Part shown: in pieces, positions 1 through 5,861 of the stretch
Layout: every line of letters starts with the position of its first letter
How positions within the stretch are numbered: position 1 is the first letter of the stretch
Source of the DNA: JBHGXV01 sp041920505
GTDB lineage: Bacteria > Bacillota > Bacilli > Brevibacillales > Brevibacillaceae
Direction: 5' to 3'
Length of the DNA stretch: 11,094 nucleotides
NCBI GenBank assembly: GCA_041920505.1
Contig: JBHGXV010000026.1
Span: forward strand, 1-11,094
The notes under the pieces: model-generated
Databases searched by the model: none
What the model was told of the DNA's origin: nothing
Seen by the model: only the letters and a program-made list of their open reading frames with translations
Program-made: the position numbers and the translations under genes

Positions 1-141
1 TTTATCGTTTCGCCATCTGAAATGGTGATGTCCTTGCTTCCTACTACAGCCCCGCCTTGCTTAAACGTCACCTTCGCATCCACTGTCTTCGCTTTGGGTA
101 GCGTGGCTTTGACGTCGGCTAACAAATCCACTTTCGTTCCT
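1..141. repeat. Left copy of 141-bp perfect terminal inverted repeat
   Basis: Bases 1-141 are the exact reverse complement of 10954-11094, and the match stops at base 142. Read on the minus strand, the repeat encodes GTKVDLLADVKA and onward to SDGETI, the same frame as in the right copy, so it is a coding segment rather than a classical transposon end. The repeat touches both contig ends, so its true length is unknown. It could extend outward as a long inverted duplication, or it could be the k-mer overlap an assembler leaves at a branching node. Confidence 0.97.
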
Positions 142-230
142 GTATTCTGCCATGAACCTAAGTTAGGGCCGGAGTATGCCGACTCGAAGTATATACTAGC
201 GTCCAACCTATCAATACATACAGGAATCCG
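1..230 (-). pseudogene. 5'-truncated fragment of a secreted surface-protein gene
   Basis: The minus strand is open from the stop at 231-233 down to base 1 (about 76 codons), with no ATG or GTG start preceded by a ribosome binding site. The convincing protein-like part begins around residue 8-9 (LDASIYFESAYSG, then NLGSWQNTG) and runs into GTKVDLLADVKATLPKAKTV, which is identical to the right-end gene. The upstream half differs completely from that gene (there: IVDAKPNPAEPQFK). This looks like an interior piece of a paralogue with a beta-sandwich repeat, cut near base 200-230, possibly where the neighbouring element or a rearrangement joined. The 3' part lies beyond the window. No function can be assigned beyond a probable extracellular protein. 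Confidence 0.6.
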
Positions 231-240
231 TCAGTACGGG

Positions 241-310
241 GCGTTTAACTTGGTTTGACTTAGTTGAACCGGGTTTTACTCGGTTAGACTGAGTTTAACT
301 GGGTTTGACG
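241..310. repeat. Seven phased 10-bp degenerate tandem repeats
   Basis: Seven consecutive 10-bp units share a core close to GTTTRACT: gtttaact, gtttgact, gttgaacc, gttttact, gttagact, gtttaact and gtttgacg, each two bases into its unit. A period of one helical turn puts every core on the same DNA face, as in iterons or in cooperative arrays for an initiator, excisionase or recombinase. The array sits 80 bp upstream of the HTH gene promoter, at the edge of the replication module. The protein that binds it is not known; the adjacent 71-aa HTH protein or the primase/helicase pair are the nearest candidates. Confidence 0.75.
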
Positions 311-389
311 CATCTAAACGAGTGGTTCATCGACAACGAAGAGATGCGAAGAAGAGACAATGGAAATGAAAGTTTGAAAAGGAAAATAA

Positions 390-419
390 TTGACACCTAA
401 TTCCTCGGCATGTTTTAAT
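390..419 (+). promoter_or_regulatory. Putative sigma-A promoter of the HTH gene
   Basis: TTGACA at 390-395 is a perfect -35 box. TTTAAT at 414-419 follows after an 18-bp spacer as a fair -10 box. Transcription would begin near 426, a few bases before the hairpin that carries the ribosome binding site of the gene at 453. Confidence 0.55.
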
Positions 420-429
420 GGAAGCGTAG

Positions 430-451
430 ATTCGACAAGGAGGTGTCGAAT
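430..451 (+). promoter_or_regulatory. 8-bp perfect inverted repeat presenting the Shine-Dalgarno in its loop
   Basis: ATTCGACA (430-437) and TGTCGAAT (444-451) are perfect complements around the loop AGGAGG (438-443). The loop is the Shine-Dalgarno of the TTG-start gene at 453. As RNA this shows the ribosome binding site in a six-base loop right at the 5' end of the transcript. As DNA it is a compact operator-like palindrome just downstream of the promoter. Confidence 0.75.
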
Positions 452-452
452 T

Positions 453-668
453 TTGTCTATTCCTACTAGCGATCGGTTGCTAACTGTTAAAGAGCTGTGC
501 CAAGTGTTGCAAACATCAAGAAGAAATATCGAACTGTTGCGAAAACAGGGGATGCCATACTACCTGTTGGGCAGTGCCCCCCGGTTTGATCTCTCTGAAA
601 TCAAACAGTGGATGCGAGAGAGTGCCGAACGAAGAGCGCTAGAACAGGTTGACTACACCTTCAAGTAG
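453..668 (+). CDS. Excisionase-like small helix-turn-helix protein
   Basis: This 71-aa DNA-binding protein has the MerR/excisionase-type winged HTH layout. LLTVKELCQVLQTSRRNIE (residues 9-27) forms the helix-turn-helix, LLRKQGMPYYLLGSAPRF (28-45) gives the wing hairpin, and DLSEIKQWMRESAERRALE is the closing helix. Family members act as excision factors or small transcription and replication regulators. The TTG start at 453 is chosen because AAGGAGGT (437-444) lies 8 bases before it; longer starts have no ribosome binding site. It precedes the DUF927 and primase genes, and may bind the phased repeats upstream or the promoter at 719. No integrase accompanies it here, so a role in excision is not shown. 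Confidence 0.8.
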   Translation: MSIPTSDRLLTVKELCQVLQTSRRNIELLRKQGMPYYLLGSAPRFDLSEIKQWMRESAERRALEQVDYTFK

Positions 669-718
669 CCTGCCGATTCCATCCCTGCGGACACAGAGAA
701 AAATTTTGGAACTACCTG

Positions 719-747
719 TTGACTCTGCTACTCCATTGTAGTAGAAT
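719..747 (+). promoter_or_regulatory. Putative sigma-A promoter of the leader RNA and replication genes
   Basis: TTGACT (719-724), a 17-bp spacer and TAGAAT (742-747) make a good vegetative promoter. The spacer contains the inverted repeat CTACT-N7-AGTAG (729-745), which overlaps the -10 box and could be an operator. Initiation near 754 would give a 5' leader of about 255 nt before the ATG at 1011. Confidence 0.65.
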
Positions 748-753
748 AATAGT

Positions 754-953
754 GATTAGATTCGCAATCCTAACTGGTTGTGAATCGGTATCTAATGTTA
801 ATGTATATGGGATTCGTCAAATAAAGGCGAGCCCCGGATGTAAGTAGTGTCTAGGAACGAAATAGCCGTATGTATTCTACCTGATTCAGGTGGGTACTTG
901 GTGCTTTGTTCCTATGTACACTCCTACGTTCGGGGCTCGCTATTTTGCTTTTC
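754..953 (+). ncRNA. Candidate structured leader RNA or attenuator, possibly a free small RNA
   Basis: The gap between the HTH gene and the ATPase gene holds one long imperfect hairpin. AAATA (819-823) pairs with TATTT (941-945). GCGAGCCCCG (827-836) pairs perfectly with 931-940, and this stem extends through 842/925 with two G-U pairs. GTGT (847-850) pairs with ACAC (918-921). TAGGAACGAA (852-861) pairs with 905-914 with one G-U. An apical ACCTG-ATT-CAGGT hairpin lies at 879-891. The closing GC-rich stem is followed by a T-rich stretch (TATTTTGCTTTT, 941-952), as in an intrinsic terminator. I recognise no known riboswitch or RNA family. It could instead act as DNA, as an origin or cruciform near the replication genes. 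The boundaries given are the predicted start and the end of the T-rich stretch. Confidence 0.65.
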
Positions 954-961
954 TGGGGTTC

Positions 962-1004
962 CGTTCCTGGGAGTGAACAAGACTTCCGTATCAAAGGAGG
1001 AACG
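962..1004 (+). promoter_or_regulatory. Alternative pairing that can mask the ATPase gene ribosome binding site
   Basis: CGTTCCT (962-968) is perfectly complementary to AGGAACG at 998-1004, which overlaps the Shine-Dalgarno AAAGGAGG (993-1000). The same AGGAACGAAA decamer also occurs inside the leader hairpin at 853-862. CGTTCCT could therefore pair with either copy, giving mutually exclusive states with the ribosome binding site open or closed. This is inferred from base pairing only. Confidence 0.5.
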
Positions 1005-1010
1005 AAAACT

Positions 1011-3236
1011 ATGAATCAAACGAAGGCAAGTCTGATGAATTTTGAGGAATTTCGTTCTGCCCAAAGCTATGCGTCCCAGATGGGCGTAAATGTCGGGGGG
1101 ATGGATAACGTCAGTCGATCCTACGATACGTCGATAAAGTTTGTCGATGCACTCCGGTCACAAGATCTAGAGAACGAAGATATTCTAGAGATCCTCTCTC
1201 AGACCTCGAAAAATCTACCTCCCGTTCTACGAGAAGCTTTCTTCCAGCGTGTGTCCATGGTCGTTAAAAAGTCAGTGTTTGAGATTAACCGCTTGTTGCA
1301 AGACTATGAAAGTGCCAAAGACGGCCAATCCGATGAGACAGGGTTGCGATATGTGAGCGATCTGATCCCAGTATTTCCGTTCACTTCGTTCAAAATGCCA
1401 AGTGGCTACACTGTTGTGGAGGACAAAACTACAAAACTTTATGCCATCTACAACACGAAAGGGCGTAAAGAGAAGCTTGTAACGACGGTGCCAGTATTCC
1501 CATTCAAGAGGTACGTTGATATAGATGGGGTGCGGCAAGATGCCCCAGAACAATATCAGCTTGTATATTTCGGACTGCACTCAAGGAAGTGGGAAATCAG
1601 CAAACAGGTTTACAATGCATCGACGCTCTTCGACGCTGTAAAGACAAAAATGCTGAGTGATATTGGTGTAGCCGTAGGTTCATCCAATGCTGCCGAACTT
1701 GCCCGGTTCTTTCAGGATTTTATTGAGGCAAATGCCACTATTATTGAAACCATCACGACCGTATCATGCTACGGCTGGACAACTGGCCGAGATGGAACTC
1801 GGATTTTTGTGCCCTTCTCCGGGGAGCAGATCGAAATTCGATGCGGTACGGGTGGGTATGCCCAAATCGAAGGAACTCACCAAGACATCGTGAAAAAGAC
1901 CGGAACCAAAAAGGGTGCTTTGAAGATCGTCGACCAGTTGAAAGATCATCCTCCGTTTCTTGTCATGCTGGCGGGAACATTTGCTTCACCGGTGGTATCC
2001 CTAATCAATGATCTTATGGCAGAGTGTATTGGGATTGACCTCGTCAGTAAGACGTCAACAGGTAAAACAACACTGCAACGGATTTGCTTGAATCTAGTTT
2101 ACGGGAAATGCGATTCACTTGTAAGAAGTTGGCAAAACGCGTCGAAGAGTGGGGTGTTTGAGGTAATCTCGAAGGCGAATCACCTACCGGTAATTTTGGA
2201 CGATTCACACCAAATGCATGATTCACTATCGGAAATTCCGCACGCCCTCATCAACGGGATAGAGGGGGACAAGATGCAGGTGAATCGCTCCACCGGAAAT
2301 TATCACCTTAGGGAACGCCGACATTTTCGCTGCGTGATCTTCTTTAACGGAGAAATGTCCATCTTTGAAAAAGCTCTTCAGGGTGGTAGCCGTGGCCTGT
2401 ATGGGCGGGTGTTGGGCATTTTTGATAGCCCATTTCCATCCCACTTTGACGCAGCCACGGTAGACAAGCTGAAAATGGAGTCTTATGACAATTGCGGGCA
2501 ACTTCGTGATGAGTGGCTCACTTATTTGTCCTGCGTTCCTGTAAAACGAGTGAAACAACAGGTGCGTCGTATCGCAAAATACATGGGGAAGCGGGGAGTG
2601 ACAGGCGTCTTTAGCCGTCTGGCGATGAAATCCGCCGTTCTCGTGTGGTCATTATACAAGGCCGAAAAAGTCGTCGGCTTGCCGAAGCTTAATATCAAGC
2701 GATTGATTCAGTACCTCATCGGCCAAATGAAATCAGCATCCAGTGAATCAGACATTCTCAAAGAGATTGTCCGCGATATTGCCCAGTATGTTCTCCAAAA
2801 CTGTGCGGAGGGAGAATCATTCCACCCATTCAATCAAAGGCCGCGAGAAGGGCTGTATATCGAAGGCCGTGACACCTTCCTCGTGCATCCAACGGTTGTC
2901 AAAAAGATCGTTGGTCAACGTCGCGAATACAAGTTTCTGATTAACGAGCTTCTGAAAGAAGGGTATGTCCGAAAAAAAGGCAAGAGATTTACTTTTGATA
3001 AGTATGATGGTCGCCGCACTTCAGACTATGGGGTGGAGTTTGATGTTAAGGTGATCGAGAAGAAGGCTGGATTCTCTTTTACCCCGGATGAAACAGAAGT
3101 GCAGGGACCTCCGCCAAAATACGCTTTGTCCCATACCCCTGATCAATTGGAACAACTCCAACAAAAGTACGGGGCGGATAAAACGATATTGCTTAATGTG
3201 AATGATGGAAATTCAAACAAGAAAAAGCGGCGTTAA
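1011..3236 (+). CDS. DUF927-type helicase-like ATPase of a mobile replication module
   Basis: This 741-aa cytoplasmic ATPase resembles the DUF927 family, P-loop helicase-like proteins of phages, plasmids and integrative elements that are commonly paired with primases. The N-terminal 250 residues are unassigned. The ATPase core runs from about 250 (CYGWT, FVPFSG) to 480. Its Walker A is STGKTT with G351-K352-T353, its Walker B is VILDD with D397-D398, its sensor-like FFNGE lies near 445, and a basic RERRHFR segment lies before it. A basic, winged-helix-like region (HPTVVKKIVGQRREYKF to VRKKGKRF) lies around 625-680, and the C-terminus ends in KKKRR. ATG 1011 is chosen because AAAGGAGG (993-1000) precedes it; the open frame back to 906 lies over the structured leader. 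The primase gene follows 84 bp later, so the two probably work together as helicase and primase in replicating the element. Unwinding activity is inferred. Confidence 0.8.
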   Translation: MNQTKASLMNFEEFRSAQSYASQMGVNVGGMDNVSRSYDTSIKFVDALRSQDLENEDILEILSQTSKNLPPVLREAFFQRVSMVVKKSVFEINRLLQDYESAKDGQSDETGLRYVSDLIPVFPFTSFKMPSGYTVVEDKTTKLYAIYNTKGRKEKLVTTVPVFPFKRYVDIDGVRQDAPEQYQLVYFGLHSRKWEISKQVYNASTLFDAVKTKMLSDIGVAVGSSNAAELARFFQDFIEANATIIETITTVSCYGWTTGRDGTRIFVPFSGEQIEIRCGTGGYAQIEGTHQDIVKKTGTKKGALKIVDQLKDHPPFLVMLAGTFASPVVSLINDLMAECIGIDLVSKTSTGKTTLQRICLNLVYGKCDSLVRSWQNASKSGVFEVISKANHLPVILDDSHQMHDSLSEIPHALINGIEGDKMQVNRSTGNYHLRERRHFRCVIFFNGEMSIFEKALQGGSRGLYGRVLGIFDSPFPSHFDAATVDKLKMESYDNCGQLRDEWLTYLSCVPVKRVKQQVRRIAKYMGKRGVTGVFSRLAMKSAVLVWSLYKAEKVVGLPKLNIKRLIQYLIGQMKSASSESDILKEIVRDIAQYVLQNCAEGESFHPFNQRPREGLYIEGRDTFLVHPTVVKKIVGQRREYKFLINELLKEGYVRKKGKRFTFDKYDGRRTSDYGVEFDVKVIEKKAGFSFTPDETEVQGPPPKYALSHTPDQLEQLQQKYGADKTILLNVNDGNSNKKKRR

Positions 3237-3257
3237 CTGTTGCCAACTGTCCAGTCA

Positions 3258-3281
3258 GAGGCCTCGCTCTGCCGGGGCCTC
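3258..3281 (+). promoter_or_regulatory. Intercistronic hairpin between ATPase and primase genes
   Basis: GAGGCC (3258-3263) and GGCCTC (3276-3281) form a perfect 6-bp GC-rich stem with a 12-nt loop in the 84-bp gap. No T-run follows, so it is more likely a processing or stabilising stem-loop than a terminator. It lies 23 bp before the next Shine-Dalgarno. Confidence 0.4.
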
Positions 3282-3304
3282 CATACCCCTGATTCTACTT
3301 ACCT

Positions 3305-3318
3305 AAGGAGGAACTCCT
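3305..3318 (+). promoter_or_regulatory. Shine-Dalgarno of the primase gene inside an inverted repeat
   Basis: AGGAG (3306-3310) is complementary to CTCCT (3314-3318) with a GAA triloop, so the strong site AAGGAGG (3305-3311) can fold onto itself just before the ATG at 3321. The hairpin is short, but it overlaps the ribosome binding site completely and may limit translation of the primase. Confidence 0.45.
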
Positions 3319-3320
3319 GT

Positions 3321-4523
3321 ATGATAAAAGTTTCTATTGAAAAGTTTTTGCAAACGATTATGGACCCTGTTATCGATCAAGGAAAGTGGATTGAAATTTC
3401 AAGGTTGGAAAACACGCCTAGGGGAAAGAAAATATCTACGAGAATGTTTGAACTTAGAACTCCCAAACTCTCAACCATCGCTGGCGTGATTGAGATGGAG
3501 AACAAGTTCAACGATGTTTACTTCGGTGTTTGCCCACGTGAAGAACCGAGGTTTAGTGAGACCGGTAACTACCTTAGATCAACAAATTCACATGTTGCCC
3601 TCGGTTGTGTGGTTTGGATCGACCTTGATGCCAAGCGTTTCTCCAACGATATTGTGAAAGGGAAGGCACTGGCGTTAAAAAAGGTGAAGTCTCTTCGCTT
3701 CCAGCCCAATATTATTGTCGATTCGGGCAACGGATATCACTTGTATTTTCTGTTGGATCAGCCGTATCCGGTCGAGGATGTGTCTTATACATGCAAGCGT
3801 CTGGAGGTTTGGCTTGGGGCGGATCACTGCCACGACCCCGCCCGGATCTTGCGAGTTCCGGGGACGTTGAACCGAAAAGATCCAAATCATGTGAAACCCA
3901 GTCGTATAATCCACTTTGACGACGCCAATCGCTTCCGTTTGGACGACTTTGATTGTTACCCGAATGTGGATGACATTAAAAGACCAAAACATATGCAAAA
4001 GATTGCGCTTTCTGACGAGGTGAAAGATATTGACATTGAAGTAGTGAAAACCCGGTTTGCAGACTCCAAGCTGTACGCCAAAATAATGGCGGACTTTAAC
4101 CAGTACAAGGGAATTGTCAACTCCCGTTGTCCTTCCCGCTCGGAGCGAGATTTTCATGTTTGCTGTCAACTGATTAAGAGTGGATTCGAGGAGGATGAAA
4201 TCCATGCGCTCTTTGCGAAATATCCGGTGGGCGAAAAGTATCGAGAGGAGGGGCCTCACGGCAGAACCTACCTCACCTATACCATTGAAGCTGCTCATCG
4301 TGCTGTTGTAGAAGAACAACAGTTCCGGCCTAAGGTTGTTCAAAAGAATCCTTCCTTACCGAATGGTGGTGTACCGAATGTCTCCGCTGCGGGGCAGCCT
4401 CTTCAAAACAAAATGTCGCCGAGCCCCGAGAAGGTATTTCTTTTGCGTTCTTGGATGTGGATAAAGGGGAAAATAGCCTCCCTGTTTCTCCTGTTCAAGA
4501 AAAACCCCTTTCGTTTGTTCTGA
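3321..4523 (+). CDS. Archaeo-eukaryotic-type (RepB-like) DNA primase
   Basis: This 400-aa protein carries the three motifs of archaeo-eukaryotic primases found in plasmid and phage replication proteins. WIDLD with metal-binding D101 and D103 is motif I. DSGNGYHLYFLL (SGxGxH, H140) is motif II. DPARILRVPGTLNRKD around D172-R178 is motif III. A helical PriCT-like region follows (SRSERDFHVCCQLIKSGF to EEGPHGRTYLTYTIEAA, about 272-330). It should make RNA or DNA primers for the element, with the DUF927 ATPase just upstream as helicase partner. ATG 3321 is chosen for the AAGGAGG at 3305; a TTG-initiated extension to 3240 has no ribosome binding site. The tail is odd: after a Pro/Asn-rich linker the last 25 residues are hydrophobic and basic (WMWIKGKIASLFLLF, then KKNPFRLF), resembling a membrane or protein docking helix. 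Confidence 0.87.
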   Translation: MIKVSIEKFLQTIMDPVIDQGKWIEISRLENTPRGKKISTRMFELRTPKLSTIAGVIEMENKFNDVYFGVCPREEPRFSETGNYLRSTNSHVALGCVVWIDLDAKRFSNDIVKGKALALKKVKSLRFQPNIIVDSGNGYHLYFLLDQPYPVEDVSYTCKRLEVWLGADHCHDPARILRVPGTLNRKDPNHVKPSRIIHFDDANRFRLDDFDCYPNVDDIKRPKHMQKIALSDEVKDIDIEVVKTRFADSKLYAKIMADFNQYKGIVNSRCPSRSERDFHVCCQLIKSGFEEDEIHALFAKYPVGEKYREEGPHGRTYLTYTIEAAHRAVVEEQQFRPKVVQKNPSLPNGGVPNVSAAGQPLQNKMSPSPEKVFLLRSWMWIKGKIASLFLLFKKNPFRLF

Positions 4524-4548
4524 ATCATACCTCAAGGGGGAGATTGAC

Positions 4549-4932
4549 ATGCCCATTCACCTGATGAATGCTTTTCTGGTTCGCAAGGTAGAACAAGTGT
4601 TGAAAGAGATTTCAGAGGGTAAATTTTACGGGAATGACCCGATCTCCAAAGAGGTTGCGTCTCAAGATCAACAGGTTGTCGTTTATTTTTCTGATCTACC
4701 CGAGGTACAGTTTCTTTGGGAAAAATGTTTCGGGACGATGGGAAGTTTACGCTTTAACGTGGAAAACCAAACGGCAAAGGTAAGTATCATGGGATGCACC
4801 GATACAGACGACGGGTATGAGGATGTAACGGAGATCGTCTCGTTTGAACTATGGAAACAATATTGGAACTCTTTTATTCAGCATTGGAAAAGTCGATTTT
4901 CAACGGCTCACAACAAGTCCACAGTGAACTGA
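4549..4932 (+). CDS. Hypothetical protein, last gene of the replication module
   Basis: This 127-aa soluble protein has no family I recognise. It has an amphipathic N-terminal helix (LMNAFLVRKVEQVLKEISEG), a probable beta-rich middle (QQVVVYFSDLPEVQFLW, SLRFNVENQTAKVSIMG) with an acidic stretch TDTDDGYEDVTE near 84-95, and an aromatic C-terminal helix (FELWKQYWNSFIQHW). No signal peptide or membrane segment is seen. AAGGGGG (4534-4540) precedes the ATG, and only 25 bp separate it from the primase, so it is probably co-transcribed. Its position suggests an accessory replication or control protein, but the function is unknown. Confidence 0.75.
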   Translation: MPIHLMNAFLVRKVEQVLKEISEGKFYGNDPISKEVASQDQQVVVYFSDLPEVQFLWEKCFGTMGSLRFNVENQTAKVSIMGCTDTDDGYEDVTEIVSFELWKQYWNSFIQHWKSRFSTAHNKSTVN

Positions 4933-4960
4933 CCTGCCAAAAGTAAGGTAGCGATTAGCA

Positions 4961-4994
4961 GTAAGGGACGCCCCGATTGAACGGCGTCCCTTAC
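4961..4994. terminator. Bidirectional stem-loop between convergent operons
   Basis: GTAAGGGACGCC (4961-4972) and GGCGTCCCTTAC (4983-4994) form a perfect 12-bp stem with a 10-nt loop. It lies between the plus-strand replication module and the minus-strand small-gene operon and overlaps the stop codon of the gene ending at 4991. No good T-tract follows on either strand, so it may block RNA decay rather than terminate efficiently. Confidence 0.7.
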
Positions 4995-5197
4995 GACTTG
5001 ATTAGCAACTGCAAGTTTTCAAGTAGCGGCTCCATGTACCGGGCATCCTCGATTCCCAGATAGTACACAAACTGATCTTTTCCCACCTCAATCTGAAACG
5101 CGACCAGATCCCCGTACAGATATTCTCCTAACATCCCTTCGATACGCATCAGGTTTTCATGAACCCAAAACCGATGTACTACTTTGATCTGAATCAT
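4991..5197 (-). CDS. Small hypothetical protein
   Basis: This 68-aa protein is the third gene of the minus-strand trio. ATG at 5197 is chosen because the preceding gene stops at 5200, two bases before it, which implies translational coupling; no separate ribosome binding site is visible. The sequence alternates beta-like stretches (MIQIKVVHRFWV, DLVAFQIEVGKDQFVYYLG) with a C-terminal helix (MEPLLENLQLLIKS). No recognised family, signal peptide or membrane helix. Function unknown; it is probably co-expressed with the two genes upstream. Confidence 0.65.
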   Translation of the reverse strand: MIQIKVVHRFWVHENLMRIEGMLGEYLYGDLVAFQIEVGKDQFVYYLGIEDARYMEPLLENLQLLIKS

Positions 5198-5199
5198 GG

Positions 5200-5502
5200 T
5201 TACAGTGCGTTCATGGAGTCCAGTATCATCAAGTCGCGGACGGTATTCCACAAAGTGGCGCGGTTAACATGAAGCCCGAATCTGTGTAAAATTTTACTAT
5301 ACTGTAAGAGCGCATACAGCTCCCATGTTTCCCGGTTGACCGCCTGGACTTCGATTTTTTGATCGGTGATGGTCAGATACAGCCGCAGTTCATGATCGTC
5401 TATGCAAACGACCGCAGGGTAATCGTTTTCCACCCCCATCTGAATCAGTTTTTCTTTCGCCTGTTGGGCAAGTGTTTGAATCCGTTGATTCAGCTTCTCC
5501 AT
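5200..5502 (-). CDS. Small hypothetical protein
   Basis: This 100-aa protein begins with a charged helix (MEKLNQRIQTLAQQAKEK) and continues with beta-like segments (AVVCIDDHELRLYLTITDQ, KIEVQAVN) and a C-terminal helical region. The ATG at 5502 overlaps the stop of the upstream gene (ATGA arrangement), and AGAGGA lies before it within that gene, so the two are translationally coupled. No recognised family. As part of a three-gene operon next to a plasmid-type protein it is probably an accessory gene of the same mobile element. Confidence 0.72.
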   Translation of the reverse strand: MEKLNQRIQTLAQQAKEKLIQMGVENDYPAVVCIDDHELRLYLTITDQKIEVQAVNRETWELYALLQYSKILHRFGLHVNRATLWNTVRDLMILDSMNAL

Positions 5503-5768
5503 CAGTATTCCTCTGGCAACAACAAAGTGGTAGAGCTGCGATCCGCTTCTGTGAGGATATAAAACTTCACCCCATCTTTGGTATGGTACACAGATAACAG
5601 ACGAAGCCCTTTTGTCAGCGCGAACTCGTTTTCTTTGGCATCCTCTTCGCATACATCCCCCCAATCCCCCTGGGCATGCCGATTAAGCGCCCAAAATTGT
5701 TCAACTTCACTTACCTTGGCAAGAACCCCTTTCGTAACAACGACTTGACCCAGCGGAAACTTTGCCAC
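5502..5768 (-). CDS. Small conserved protein of plasmids and integrative elements (GDWGD/TEADRS family)
   Basis: This 88-aa protein has the signature of a small family seen repeatedly on plasmids, integrative elements and prophages of many phyla, often mislabelled as a restriction-modification subunit. The conserved pieces are GDWGD (34-38), EED (41-43), GLRLLSVY (54-61) and the C-terminal TEADRSSTTLLLPEEY (73-88). The biochemical role is unknown. The GTG start at 5768 follows GGGAGG with a short spacer, and the frame upstream to 5954 lacks a ribosome binding site. It heads an operon with the genes at 5502 and 5197. Its presence supports reading 241-5900 as mobile or plasmid-derived DNA. Confidence 0.8.
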   Translation of the reverse strand: MAKFPLGQVVVTKGVLAKVSEVEQFWALNRHAQGDWGDVCEEDAKENEFALTKGLRLLSVYHTKDGVKFYILTEADRSSTTLLLPEEY

Positions 5769-5861
5769 AAAATCCCTCCCTGCAATTGAATACCCAAAGG
5801 AAAACACGGCAAGAATCGAAGGGTCAATGAAACCAGAACGCACGTTTGTATATGGGATCAC

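Noticed and set aside
22..258. 78-codon plus-strand open frame at the left end
   Set aside because: It is the complement of the coding strand of the surface-protein fragment; the same shadow appears at the right end.
241..310. CRISPR array
   Set aside because: Units are only 10 bp, contiguous and degenerate, with no spacers and no cas genes nearby.
819..945. Integron attC site or tRNA-like structure in the long hairpin
   Set aside because: No RYYYAAC/GTTRRRY box pair at the outer ends and no cloverleaf or CCA-type acceptor could be drawn.
906..1010. N-terminal extension of the ATPase with a hydrophobic, signal-like stretch
   Set aside because: It translates the structured leader; a strong Shine-Dalgarno at 993-1000 points to ATG 1011.
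3675..4343. 222-codon open frame on the minus strand
   Set aside because: It is antisense to the primase, whose three catalytic motifs fix the coding strand; no ribosome binding site.
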